From assembly GCF_013201665.1 (NCBI RefSeq), contig NZ_CP053840.1, positions 372,001 to 436,000 on the forward strand: 64,000 nucleotides of DNA, written 5' to 3'. A program made the translations under genes and the position numbers. This stretch comes from Arcobacter venerupis (lineage in GTDB: Bacteria > Campylobacterota > Campylobacteria > Campylobacterales > Arcobacteraceae). The notes under the pieces were generated by a model. The model ran no database searches. It worked only from the letters and a program-made list of their open reading frames with translations, and was not told the origin of the DNA. Below, in pieces: positions 17,949 to 27,944 of the stretch (position 1 is the stretch's first letter; every line of letters starts with the position of its first letter).

Positions 17949-18213
17949 TTCCTACATTTTATGATTTCATCAATTTAATTATCTGTTTTAACTTTATTAA
18001 TTGTAGTTATTTTAAATTCTTTTGATAAGCACATAAAATACCCTAAATTATGTGCTTAAAAAACTATAGTGAAAATGAACTACATCAAATTATTGGCTTT
18101 AAAAATTTATAGTAACCTGTTTTAGTTGCGAAAATTAGATAGAACTTTTAAGTATTTTTTTATTAAATCATTATTTTTGTATAATAAATGAAATTACAAT
18201 AAAAAGAATTTTA
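17949..18213. other. Non-coding leader before the Avs4-like gene
   Basis: About 265 bases without a gene. It contains a perfect 11-bp inverted repeat, TAAGCACATAA (18026-18036) with TTATGTGCTTA (18048-18058), and an 11-base loop. TATAAT at 18180-18185 is a likely -10 box for the gene starting at 18214. No flanking target-site duplication or tRNA was seen. Confidence 0.55.
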
Positions 18214-21200
18214 ATGCAAAATATAAATTGGGATAAGTTACAACCATATTCAGGTGATACTAAAAAAAGTTTTGAGGAATTATGCTATCAAATAGTATCA
18301 GAAAAATTTAAAGATGATATTTTAAATGGTGCAATTTTAACTTCTATTGATGATAGTGGTGGAGGAGATGGAGTTGAATTTTATCTAACTTATCAAAATG
18401 GTGATGTTTATGGTTGGCAAGCTAAATATTTCTGTCGGTTAAATGAAGGTGGAAGAAAAGAACAAATTAAAAAATCTCTACAAACTACATATGATAAACA
18501 TCCTAATATAAAAAAATGGTTTCTTTGTAATAAATGTAACTTTACACCTGATGAAAAAAAATGGTTTGACGATGATTTAGCAAACTCAACTAAAAATGGG
18601 AAAACTGTTTTACCAACTAACCATAATGTAGAGCTTATACATTGGGGAGAAAGTGAATTACTTAATTACTTAAAAGATTATTCAAATATTCATAGGTTTT
18701 TCTTTTCTGAAAAATTCCTAACACAAGAATGGTTTGAGAATAGATATAAAATTGATATTGATAAAACACAAATAAAAACTAAATATATATCTGAAATTCA
18801 TATCCAAACAGATATTGATATGACAATTTGTAAAATGCTAGGTGGAAATAGACTTATAGAAGTTCTTGAAAGAACAATGGAGCAACACCAAGTATTAATG
18901 TATGCAGAACAATATAAAGAGTCTTATTTAAGACTATTTTCTGAAGATGTAAATGATGAGTATAAAAATATACAAACTTTTTTTAGAAAGTTTTTAGAAG
19001 AAAAAGAAAGCATAATTGTAATTGCTATTAATAAGTTAGATGAAATAAAAGAAATAATATCAATTAAAAATGAACAAAAGCTAAAAGCTAAAATAAAAGA
19101 ATTTGAAGAATACATTAGTGCTTTAAGCGAATTTTATAAAAAATATGATGATTTATCAGAATCAAACTTATGTGAACCTATAAAACATCTTAGGATAGAA
19201 AAAGAAAATGGTTCAGATTTAGATAAAAAAGAAAAAGATAAAATTGAAACTGAAAATAGAAAAAGAAAAAAAGTTAGGGATATTCTTTTTTCTCCTTTAT
19301 ATGATTTAAGTGAATATGCTATTTCTTCATTAGAAGGAATTTTTAGAGTATTTGATTTATTAGAGCAAAATGAAGTTCATATTTCAGGTAAAGCAGGTAT
19401 GGGAAAAACTCATGTCTCTTTTAATATTTTTAAAAATCAAATTGTAAATCAAAAAGAGCCTGCTATTTTTATTTTAGCTAAAGAAATATATACAGACCAA
19501 AGTTTAGAAAATCAATTAAAAGATAACTTTTCTATGCCAGTTGATTGGACATTTGATGATTTTTTAGGTGCTTTAGAAATTAGTGCAAGAGTATATAAAG
19601 TAAAAATACCAATTATTATAGATGGATTAAATGAATCTACACATTGGAATTCTGTTTGGAAAAATGGTTTAGAAAAATTTATTTTAAAATTAAAACAATA
19701 TCCCCATATAGTTTTAATAACAACATATCGTAACTCTTATGAAGACCAATTATTTCCAAATAAATATTTTAACTATGATAATAGATGGAGATTAAAAGAG
19801 TTTATTCATGGTTTTGAGGGGTTAAATTGGAAAGCTATAGAAACTTATTTTAAATTTTATAAAATAAAATTAGAAAATCGCTCAAATGCAATAGGTTATT
19901 TCGAACATCCATTACATTTAAAGATTTTTTGTGAAACAAAAAATCCAAGTCGTAATAAAGTTGTTAAAGTATCATTTCAAAATGAAGATTTATTTGATGT
20001 TTTTGAAGAATATATACAAATAAGTAATGAAAATATAACAACTTTATTAAAAGAACTTGACCCTAAATATAATAATGACTTTACGCAAAAAAAATTGTTA
20101 AAGCTTTCTAAATATTTTTGGGAACATAATACTAGAGGAATGCCCCGCTCTGAAAAACTGTTTAGTGATGATGAGTTAAGAATTTTTGAAGGAGAAAACC
20201 TACTTATTTATAGAGATTGGAATATTAATAATGATAAAGAAGAAATACAATTTACCTACGATTTATTAGGTGGTTATCTTATCTCTAAATATCTTATTCA
20301 ATCCTATGAAGAATATTATCCAATTATAAAAGTACCCTCAAATAATTGGATAGTTAAAGTTGCAAAAGTATTTTCTGATGAATATATACCAGAAAGAGCC
20401 ACAGATTTATGTTATGAGAGCTTTAAAAAAACTAGTATTTTAATAAATACTGTAATGAGTAATAAAGTTGCACTCGAAAAATTTATTACTTCAAAAGAAT
20501 TTAGAAAAAGATTATTAGAGTTTAAAACAGAGCACCCGTTATATGATGATATTCTCAGAACAATTACTATTTTAATTATTAAAAAATCTACTATTTTTTT
20601 ATTTAATATTTTAGAAAATGAAAGAGCAAGAAAATATTCAATCGAATCTCTTTTTGAAATTAATTCAAAATTTATTAAAGAAAATGAAGAATTAATTAAG
20701 AATTTTTTAGAAAATGAATTCATATCTAATAGTGAACAATTATTAAATTTATCTAAACAAATAGAATTTGACTCTGAACATCCTTTAAATTTTCATTTTT
20801 GGTCTGATTTACTTAAAAAATCATCAATGTTAGAAAGGGATTTATTTTGGAGTGAATATATTAGAAAAAATCATTCTTGGTATAGGGATTCTTATTTTAC
20901 ACAATTTGTTAATAATTTTGAAAAGGCATGTATAGAGCAAAAAGAAATATCTAATAGAGTTCACATAGGTGCTAAAAAAGTTATGTGGGTTTTTACTACA
21001 AATATAAGAAGACTTAGAGATGAAGCAACTAGAGCATTATATTATTATGCAAGGAGATACCCCAAAGAATTTTTAGACTTGTTAAAATATTCAATTGATA
21101 TAAATGATCCTTATGTAGTGGAACGAATGTTAGCTGTAACTTATGGATTAGCAATGGCAAGACAAAATGATTTTGATGATGAAAGCTATAGAAAAGTTTA

Positions 21201-22863
21201 TTTACCTCTATATGGAAGATTTCTTTTTGATAATATGTTTTCAAGTGAAGCGAAATATCCTACAACACATATTTTAGCTAGAGATTATGCAAAAAGAACT
21301 ATAGATATTGCATTAATACATCATTCATCTTTATTTACTAATTCAGAAAAAAAGTTAATTAAATATCCTCTAAAAGATTATTTTCATAAAGAATGGGGAA
21401 CAATACCAAACTACAAAGAATTAAAATATAGATTTGGTACACCTATTCATATGGATTTTGAAAATTATACTATTGGTAGATTGGTAGAGGAAAGAAGTAA
21501 TTATGATAGTGAACATAAAGAATATAAACTCATATTATCTCAAATTTATTGGAGAATGTATAATTTAGGATATTTATTTACAAAATTTGAAAAAATTGAT
21601 AAACAAATTGGGAATGATAGTTGGCGTAATTCAAATAATGAAAGTGCTAGTAAAATAGATAGATATGGCAAAAAATATTCTTGGATTGCATTTTATGAAA
21701 TGGCAGGACATAGAAGTGATTTAGGTTTACTAAAAAAGTGGGGAAATGAAGATGAATTAAGAATCTCAGATACAGATATTGACCCGAGTTTTCCTATTGA
21801 ACTAAGAAAATATAATTTATTTGAAGAAATAAATAAGAATAATTTTTTAGGAGATTTAGGAAAAGAAGCTGTAACATGGTATTCAAATGATAAGGACTTA
21901 GATATTAGTAATTATATTAAATTAAATAGTCATTTAGGAACAAATGAAAAAAATGATTGGTTTCTTTTAAAAGGTTCTATATCTCAAAAGGATAAAGAAG
22001 ACCAAACTAGAGATGTTAATATTGGAATAAATGCTATTTTAGTAGATATAGAAGAATATAAAAAAATCGAAAATTTAACAGACAAGTATCATGATTATAG
22101 TTTTGATTATTTACAAAATATAGAAGACCATTATATATATGATGGAGAAATACATTGGTGTGACTTAATACCTAATGATTATTCAAGAGATTTCCAAATT
22201 TCTTATAATTATCATGAGGTGGAAAGAATAAAAAAAGAATTGAAAATTTTCAATAATGGTAAAAATTTATCAGAAATTGAAAATAATGAACTTGAAAAGA
22301 AAAAGAAGGAATTTTTAGATAAAGCTTGGGATAAAGTTTTTGATGGAGATTTTGATGTTAATATTCCATCTTTATCTAATAATGATGAAATAACGAAAAA
22401 AATAGCAGAAGAAATGGGGTATACAACAGAATATATAGATACTACTTATACACAACAAGATAATGATAATATAGAAATAAATATAGAAACAACTATATTC
22501 AGAAATTCTTGGGAAAGTTATCATAGTGAAATTATTTCAAGCGGAGAAACAATTGTTCCTTCAAAAAATATTTCTAATTATTTTGGACTACATTTAAGAT
22601 CTCAAAGTTCCGATTTATATAATCAAAATGGAGAAATAATATCAACATCTCTAAAATTTGGAGAAAGTTATGATAACAAATCAACATTTACTTATATTAG
22701 GAAAGATTATTTAGAAAGGTACATGGAAGAAAAAAATAAACAATTAATTTGGTTGCAATGGACTGAAAAAAGATATTTCCCAAATGGTGTAAAAAAATTA
22801 ATCTATAGTGGTGAACGTGAAAAAACTGAATATAGAAATTATTATAAAATAATTTATGATTAA
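18214..22863 (+). CDS. Avs4-like STAND NTPase with Mrr-like nuclease domain (antiphage)
   Basis: 1549 residues. Residues 1-160 resemble Mrr/PD-(D/E)xK nucleases, with an SGGGDGVEFYL segment containing D52 followed by GWQAKYF with Q69 and K71 (a QxK site). A linker with charged coiled-coil character follows (~250-350). The STAND/NACHT-type NTPase has Walker A GKAGMGKTH (392-400), Walker B IPIIIDGLNE (465-474) and LITTYR (501-506) as a sensor segment. The remaining ~1000 residues look helical and HEAT/TPR-like (DEATRALYYYARRYP, NDPYVVERMLAVTYGLAMA). Domain order and size match Avs4, which senses phage portal protein and then cleaves DNA. It is a lone gene with no partner. The Avs subtype is inferred. 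Confidence 0.8.
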   Translation: MQNINWDKLQPYSGDTKKSFEELCYQIVSEKFKDDILNGAILTSIDDSGGGDGVEFYLTYQNGDVYGWQAKYFCRLNEGGRKEQIKKSLQTTYDKHPNIKKWFLCNKCNFTPDEKKWFDDDLANSTKNGKTVLPTNHNVELIHWGESELLNYLKDYSNIHRFFFSEKFLTQEWFENRYKIDIDKTQIKTKYISEIHIQTDIDMTICKMLGGNRLIEVLERTMEQHQVLMYAEQYKESYLRLFSEDVNDEYKNIQTFFRKFLEEKESIIVIAINKLDEIKEIISIKNEQKLKAKIKEFEEYISALSEFYKKYDDLSESNLCEPIKHLRIEKENGSDLDKKEKDKIETENRKRKKVRDILFSPLYDLSEYAISSLEGIFRVFDLLEQNEVHISGKAGMGKTHVSFNIFKNQIVNQKEPAIFILAKEIYTDQSLENQLKDNFSMPVDWTFDDFLGALEISARVYKVKIPIIIDGLNESTHWNSVWKNGLEKFILKLKQYPHIVLITTYRNSYEDQLFPNKYFNYDNRWRLKEFIHGFEGLNWKAIETYFKFYKIKLENRSNAIGYFEHPLHLKIFCETKNPSRNKVVKVSFQNEDLFDVFEEYIQISNENITTLLKELDPKYNNDFTQKKLLKLSKYFWEHNTRGMPRSEKLFSDDELRIFEGENLLIYRDWNINNDKEEIQFTYDLLGGYLISKYLIQSYEEYYPIIKVPSNNWIVKVAKVFSDEYIPERATDLCYESFKKTSILINTVMSNKVALEKFITSKEFRKRLLEFKTEHPLYDDILRTITILIIKKSTIFLFNILENERARKYSIESLFEINSKFIKENEELIKNFLENEFISNSEQLLNLSKQIEFDSEHPLNFHFWSDLLKKSSMLERDLFWSEYIRKNHSWYRDSYFTQFVNNFEKACIEQKEISNRVHIGAKKVMWVFTTNIRRLRDEATRALYYYARRYPKEFLDLLKYSIDINDPYVVERMLAVTYGLAMARQNDFDDESYRKVYLPLYGRFLFDNMFSSEAKYPTTHILARDYAKRTIDIALIHHSSLFTNSEKKLIKYPLKDYFHKEWGTIPNYKELKYRFGTPIHMDFENYTIGRLVEERSNYDSEHKEYKLILSQIYWRMYNLGYLFTKFEKIDKQIGNDSWRNSNNESASKIDRYGKKYSWIAFYEMAGHRSDLGLLKKWGNEDELRISDTDIDPSFPIELRKYNLFEEINKNNFLGDLGKEAVTWYSNDKDLDISNYIKLNSHLGTNEKNDWFLLKGSISQKDKEDQTRDVNIGINAILVDIEEYKKIENLTDKYHDYSFDYLQNIEDHYIYDGEIHWCDLIPNDYSRDFQISYNYHEVERIKKELKIFNNGKNLSEIENNELEKKKKEFLDKAWDKVFDGDFDVNIPSLSNNDEITKKIAEEMGYTTEYIDTTYTQQDNDNIEINIETTIFRNSWESYHSEIISSGETIVPSKNISNYFGLHLRSQSSDLYNQNGEIISTSLKFGESYDNKSTFTYIRKDYLERYMEEKNKQLIWLQWTEKRYFPNGVKKLIYSGEREKTEYRNYYKIIYD

Positions 22864-22975
22864 TGACAATAATTTCAGTTTATTTAAGATAGTTGAATTA
22901 CAACTCTAGCCGTTCATCTAAACAACTAACTTTTAATCGCCTAAATATAATCATTTGGCTTAAACTTATAAGAGG

Positions 22976-23059
22976 AAAAAAAGAGCATTTGAAGCAAATG
23001 CAAAATCTATTATAATTTCTGATGAGTTGATAAATACATTAATTAATCTAAAAAAGTAG
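22976..23059 (+). pseudogene. Remnant of a flagellar hook/rod protein C-terminus
   Basis: Reading from 22976, the frame gives KKRAFEANAKSIIISDELIN followed by a few residues ending NLKK and a TAG at 23057-23059. This is the hallmark end of the FlgE/FlgF/FlgG family (QRAFEANAK-type C-terminal domain that packs in the hook or rod core). No start codon or upstream hook sequence remains, and the frame is closed by a stop at 22961-22963. It appears to be the tail of a lost flagellar gene stranded between the Avs4-like gene and the TolC gene. Confidence 0.7.
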
Positions 23060-23071
23060 GTTTTTAATTAT

Positions 23072-23097
23072 TGCAAAACTTCTATTGAAGTTTTGCA
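23072..23097 (-). terminator. Hairpin at the 3' end of the TolC-family gene
   Basis: A perfect 11-bp inverted repeat (23072-23082 with 23087-23097, 4-base loop) overlaps the last codons of the leftward gene. The T-tail on the - strand is weak. Confidence 0.45.
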
Positions 23098-24275
23098 TAC
23101 ATTTCAAGAAGTTCGATTTGTTTATCAACTTCATAGATTTTCAGATCTAAAGATTTGATTTTTTGTGAGTTTTGAAGGGTGTCTAAATCACTTTGGGTTT
23201 TTAATTGGGCTTCTTTCTCTTCATTTATGATTTTTAAAATAGAGGTATAAACTTCTAAATCATCTCTTGTAATTTGTAATCTTTCTTCAATCATTGATAT
23301 TTTTTGAAGTTTACTTTTGAAAAAAGTTTTTTCATCATCTAAGCTATTTTCTAAATTTAATTTTGATTTTAGATAATCAATCCTTTTACTTTGAACATCA
23401 TTAAAAGTTCTTGAATCAAAAGGTACAGTTACACTTAATCCAAAAGTTTGGTCATTCTCTTTTGAGTATTTTGTATTATTATCTGTATCATGGTATTTTG
23501 AATAAGTATAATAAGCATTTACACTTGGAAGATATTTAGCCATTGTCATATATGAATAATTGCCTTTTTTATCCACATCAGCTTCTATTTTTTTTAGATT
23601 TATATTATTTTCTAAAAACTCTTTTTCACTAAATATTGTAAAAGTTGGTAACTCAAAATTTGTATAATCATTTGAAGAGATATTATTAAAATTATTAATT
23701 AATTCTTGTTTTTGATATTTTAAATCAACCAAGTTATTTTTTGTAGTATTCAAAGTTAAAAGGGCATCATCTAAAAATGAAGCATCTAAAAAACCATTTA
23801 GAACTTGCTCTTTTTTTCTATTCACATCTATTTTTGCATTTTCTAAAGTGTATTTTGCTTTTTCAATATTTAAGTTTGCTTTTTCAATATTATAAAGATA
23901 ATTTAATGCTTCTTTTATTAGCTCTTTTTTTTGTTGAGCTAAATCTAAATCAGCATATTTATAACTATTATCCGCATATTTTATAGCTTGATAGATTCCT
24001 CCACTTTGAAAAATAGGCTGATTAATAGATATCATTGACCTTTGAGTTTTATCATCTTCACCCAAATTATTTGTATATTGATAAGTAATTGGATTTATCC
24101 AATCTTTTCTCAGTTTTGAACTATCTTCTTTAATCTGTTCTTGCGATAAATCAAAATTTTTTAATCTTTTTTCTGAAAGTATTTTTTCATCAAAAGTTTC
24201 AGTTTGGGCATATAAATTTGAAAAGATTAAACTACATAAAAGTAGTTTAATCTTGTTTGATTTTATCAAGTGCAT
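23082..24275 (-). CDS. TolC-family outer membrane protein
   Basis: 397 residues with a signal peptide (KIKLLLCSLIFSNLYA, cleaved near residue 23). Long coiled-coil helices typical of outer membrane efflux proteins follow (LDLAQQKKELIKEALNYLYNI, NVNRKKEQVLNGFLD and the C-terminal mirrored repeat). Such proteins form the trimeric exit duct of efflux or type I secretion systems. No membrane-fusion or inner-membrane pump gene is adjacent, so the partner is elsewhere. Its start overlaps the argD 3' end by 29 bases, so it is probably translated from the argD transcript. Confidence 0.85.
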   Translation of the reverse strand: MHLIKSNKIKLLLCSLIFSNLYAQTETFDEKILSEKRLKNFDLSQEQIKEDSSKLRKDWINPITYQYTNNLGEDDKTQRSMISINQPIFQSGGIYQAIKYADNSYKYADLDLAQQKKELIKEALNYLYNIEKANLNIEKAKYTLENAKIDVNRKKEQVLNGFLDASFLDDALLTLNTTKNNLVDLKYQKQELINNFNNISSNDYTNFELPTFTIFSEKEFLENNINLKKIEADVDKKGNYSYMTMAKYLPSVNAYYTYSKYHDTDNNTKYSKENDQTFGLSVTVPFDSRTFNDVQSKRIDYLKSKLNLENSLDDEKTFFKSKLQKISMIEERLQITRDDLEVYTSILKIINEEKEAQLKTQSDLDTLQNSQKIKSLDLKIYEVDKQIELLEMYAKLQ

Positions 24276-25446
24276 TTTCTAATCTTTTAAATCCTTCATT
24301 CATCTCTTCTTTTGAGATAGTTAATGCTGGAAGAAGTCTTAAAGTATTTTTCCCTGCTTTTAAAACTAATACACCATGTTCAAAGGCAGTTTTAATAACA
24401 AGTGCTAAAGTATCAGCATCTTTAACTCTTAGTCCTCTCATTAGTCCTAAACCAACATTATCAGTGAAGATTTCTCTATGGTTTTCATAAATTTCATTTA
24501 ATTTTTTATTAAAATAAATAATAGTTTCAGCTAAAGCCCCACTATCTTTTACCTCTTCTAAAATATCTAAAACTTCTAAAGCAGCAGTAGTTACTAAATA
24601 ATTCCCACCAAAAGTAGAACCATGATCACCTGGACTAAAAATATCTTTTAGTGTTGTCATAATAGCACCAATTGGAACTCCACCACCTAAACCTTTTGCA
24701 AGAGTAACAATATCTGGTTCAATTTCATAAAGATTAGCAGCTAAGAACTCACCTGTTCTATAAACTCCTGTTTGAACTTCATCAATGATTAATAAAATAT
24801 CATTTTCTTTTAAGAATTTTGCTAATTCTTGAATCTCTTTTTTATCAAAAGGTTGAACACCACCTTCCCCTTGAACAAGTTCAATCATAACAGCAACTGT
24901 TTCATTATCAATTGCATTATAAATATCATCTATTTTATTATGATAAGAAAAACCATCTGGATATGGAGCAAAGTTTGGAGTATGCATTGAGCTTTGTCCA
25001 GTTGCTTTTACAGTTGTAATAGTTCTTCCATGAAAAGAGTGTTCTAATGTGATAACTTTATATCTTTTATTTTCAAATTTAGTTTCACCATATTTTCTTG
25101 CAATTTTTATAGCACCTTCATTTGCTTCAGCACCACTATTTGCAAAAAAAGTTCTAATGTCATATCCACATAATTCTTTTAATTTTTTTGCTAATTTTGC
25201 TTGTGGTTCAATTGCATATAAATTTGAAATATGAGTTATATTTAAAATTTGTTCATAAATTTTATCAGCAACTCTTTTATTTCCATGTCCTACACTACAA
25301 ACTGCAATTCCTGATGTAAAATCTATATAATCTTTATCATTTTCATCAAAAAGTGTAGCATTTATACCTTTTTTAAAGTTAACATAATTTCTAGAATAAG
25401 TATGTAATACATACTCTTTGTCTATTTGTTCTATTTGTTCATTCAT
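24247..25446 (-). CDS. argD: Acetylornithine aminotransferase
   Basis: PLP enzyme of arginine synthesis (and possibly of succinyl-diaminopimelate formation). The 399 residues include the family landmarks FTSGIAVCSVGHG, TFFANSGAEANEGAIKIAR, LEHSFHGRTITTVKATGQ, the LLIIDEVQTGVYRTG segment and the PLP lysine in VTLAKGLGGGVPIGA, then GDHGSTFGGNYL. ArgD rather than GABA or ornithine transaminase is the usual annotation for this subfamily. It overlaps the downstream TolC-family gene by 29 bases. Confidence 0.92.
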   Translation of the reverse strand: MNEQIEQIDKEYVLHTYSRNYVNFKKGINATLFDENDKDYIDFTSGIAVCSVGHGNKRVADKIYEQILNITHISNLYAIEPQAKLAKKLKELCGYDIRTFFANSGAEANEGAIKIARKYGETKFENKRYKVITLEHSFHGRTITTVKATGQSSMHTPNFAPYPDGFSYHNKIDDIYNAIDNETVAVMIELVQGEGGVQPFDKKEIQELAKFLKENDILLIIDEVQTGVYRTGEFLAANLYEIEPDIVTLAKGLGGGVPIGAIMTTLKDIFSPGDHGSTFGGNYLVTTAALEVLDILEEVKDSGALAETIIYFNKKLNEIYENHREIFTDNVGLGLMRGLRVKDADTLALVIKTAFEHGVLVLKAGKNTLRLLPALTISKEEMNEGFKRLENALDKIKQD

Positions 25447-25518
25447 TTATTTTCCTAAAAAAATTTAGATGTGATTTTAAGGGAAAATTATATCTAAAAT
25501 ATTTAAACCATTTATTAA

Positions 25519-27849
25519 TTATTGCTCTATAGCTTGACTTATATATTTATTTAAATCAAATAAACCATATTGCAAAGAATCTTGTTTTTTAAACTCTTTA
25601 TCAAACCAATCAAAAATTTCCCAAAAATTAGGGTTTGCTCTGTTTACAACATAGTTTAAGAGTCTTTTATTATGTATATCATTATCATGATAATTTTGTA
25701 AAAGATTAAAAAAATCACTTAATTGATTTTGTTTTACAATAACAAAAGCATTTGGATAAGAACCTATAAAACCTTTTATAACATTTATTCTATCTTTTGA
25801 AGAATCTAATCTTGACTCTTCATCAAAAAGCAAGGCAACATTTTTATGCCATCTGTTTATTACTAAAGTATAAACAAGATTTTCACCAGAATTTAGCTCA
25901 ATTTTTATATAAGCTAGATTTGAATCTGCATCATTGAAATTTTTTATTAATTCAGAACTATTTGGAAGAGTTAATGTTTTAAAACTCTCTTCTATCTCTT
26001 CTTTTGAATTATAAATATTTTTTATAGGAGTCTTTTTGTAACCATCTTCAATAAAGTTTATAGAGTCTTTTTTAGTATTTGTATATGCAAATAGTTTTTG
26101 CACAAACTCTTTTTTGTAATCTGTTGTTTTATATGAAATATCCACATCATTATTTGAAGGAATATAAACACTTAAATATTGAGCTAACCAACCTTCATAC
26201 CAAGAATCAAAATAATCAATTCTAGATTTTTTTGGTAAAAATTCTAAGAAGTTACTTTCTCCTTCTATTCTTAATCTATCCATGTGAGTTCGTACAAGTA
26301 ATTGATGAGCGGTATTTCCAAATACATCAAATCCAGCAACTAATGAATAATAAATTCGTTCAAGAAGTGGATAATCTATAACCCACAAAGTTTTTGGAAT
26401 ATCTCCTAATGCACCTTTATGAACTGATGCTGAATCAAAATGTCTATAAATTGTTAAAATAGAATCATTTTCTTGATTTGGATTCCCTTTCCAAATCGCA
26501 TCCATAAATAAACCTTTTGGATAATATTGTTTATAAATTTGTGCTTTGTTTGTTTCATATTTTTTAGCTAATTCATAATTATCCAAAGCTTTGAAAGTTT
26601 TATATAAACTAGGGTCTTCTCCATATTCATTTGGTATTGAAAGATTTGCAATATTATCATGTAAAAAAAACTTATCTTGAACTGATAAATCATATTTTGG
26701 ATCTAAAAACATTACCCAAAATTGGTCTTGAATTACATTCAATGCAATTTGCCCTTTACAAACTGGCCCTCTAATAAAAGTCATAATAATATAATGAACA
26801 TCATCAAGTAAAAACTGGTATCTACTATTTACTGGAATTTGTTCAAAAGTTCTTAATGCATTTGCCGAAATATTTGTATCATAAGTTGGCAAAAATGCTT
26901 TTCGTTCCCAATTTGTCTCTATGAATAATTCGTTATATCTTTTTAGTTTTTCATCATTTAATTTATAAACCATGTGAGTTTTATGTACTATTGTTGATTC
27001 TATTTTTTGAAATCTATAATAAAATCTTCCATTAATTCCCTCATAAGGAAATCTTGTTGGAATAACTTGTGGTTTCTCTCCTGTTGGCGTTTTTGAGCGA
27101 ATTAATTCATAAAAGTTTCCACTAGTATCTTCAAAAGAGATGTGTGCTAAAAAAAGATGTTCGTAGATATATCTGGCACTTACTTGATATTTAATATTTT
27201 GATTATTGAAAAAATCTTCAAACTTTTTGATTTGTTCTTTTTCTAAATTAGTACTAATATCTTTTTGCGTGTCATCAATTGCACCTTGTTTGAGCCAAGT
27301 CATCAATAAATTATATTCTTGTTTTTTTAAAGCAGGAAAACCATATGGCATTCCTTTATGTGGATTCTCATCAAAAAAATCTGTTAATTCATCTTTATCT
27401 TTAACACAAGTTAATTCATCTTTTTCAGGAGAATATTTTCCTATATTCAAAGGATTTTTATTTTTTTGAAAAAGATATTGCATCATTATAGATTCATTTG
27501 ATTCATCCATTGAATCAAGAACTGAAGAGAAACCTTTTCCTCTCCATTGTTTTTCATTAACAGCATCAACAAAAAGTCTTGTTGGATTATCTGCACTCAT
27601 TCTATTTTCATAAATATTTTTTTTAGAAGAACCTCTTTGAATTCCCTCAAAAGATGATAATTTTAATTGGCAAGGTGAATTATAACAAGAGTGACAAGAG
27701 ACGCATCTTTTGTCCAAAATAGGTTTTATATCATTTATAAATGATATTTCTCTTTGTAATTCATCAAATTGTACAGGGTCTAATGGTTTAGTAGAACAAG
27801 CTGTAAATAGAATAATAAATAGTGTAAGTATAAGAATTTGTAGTTTCAT
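25519..27849 (-). CDS. cti: Fatty acid cis/trans isomerase (CTI), lipoprotein with c-type haem motif
   Basis: 776 residues. The signal ends in the lipobox LFTAC (Cys18), so it is a periplasm-facing lipoprotein. Haem c binds at CVSCH (49-53), followed by a Cys-rich loop (HSCYNSPC). The large CTI domain follows, with FVDAVNEKQWRGKGFSSVLD and DKFFLHDNIANLSIP segments. CTI converts cis- to trans-unsaturated phospholipid acyl chains without ATP to stiffen membranes under solvent or heat stress. The ATG at 27849 follows AGGA and gives a proper lipoprotein signal; an in-frame ATG at 27924 does not. Divergent from pyrB. Confidence 0.87.
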   Translation of the reverse strand: MKLQILILTLFIILFTACSTKPLDPVQFDELQREISFINDIKPILDKRCVSCHSCYNSPCQLKLSSFEGIQRGSSKKNIYENRMSADNPTRLFVDAVNEKQWRGKGFSSVLDSMDESNESIMMQYLFQKNKNPLNIGKYSPEKDELTCVKDKDELTDFFDENPHKGMPYGFPALKKQEYNLLMTWLKQGAIDDTQKDISTNLEKEQIKKFEDFFNNQNIKYQVSARYIYEHLFLAHISFEDTSGNFYELIRSKTPTGEKPQVIPTRFPYEGINGRFYYRFQKIESTIVHKTHMVYKLNDEKLKRYNELFIETNWERKAFLPTYDTNISANALRTFEQIPVNSRYQFLLDDVHYIIMTFIRGPVCKGQIALNVIQDQFWVMFLDPKYDLSVQDKFFLHDNIANLSIPNEYGEDPSLYKTFKALDNYELAKKYETNKAQIYKQYYPKGLFMDAIWKGNPNQENDSILTIYRHFDSASVHKGALGDIPKTLWVIDYPLLERIYYSLVAGFDVFGNTAHQLLVRTHMDRLRIEGESNFLEFLPKKSRIDYFDSWYEGWLAQYLSVYIPSNNDVDISYKTTDYKKEFVQKLFAYTNTKKDSINFIEDGYKKTPIKNIYNSKEEIEESFKTLTLPNSSELIKNFNDADSNLAYIKIELNSGENLVYTLVINRWHKNVALLFDEESRLDSSKDRINVIKGFIGSYPNAFVIVKQNQLSDFFNLLQNYHDNDIHNKRLLNYVVNRANPNFWEIFDWFDKEFKKQDSLQYGLFDLNKYISQAIEQ

Positions 27850-27944
27850 AAATAGTCCTAATAAAAATAAAGTGAACATTATACAAAAAGTTTCATTTTT
27901 AAACAGCTTTTTGCTAGAATCCAAACTAAAATTAAAGGAAAAAA

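Noticed and set aside
17949-23081. Avs4-like gene as part of a prophage or integrative element
   Set aside because: No integrase, tRNA target, terminal direct repeats or phage genes were found on either side.
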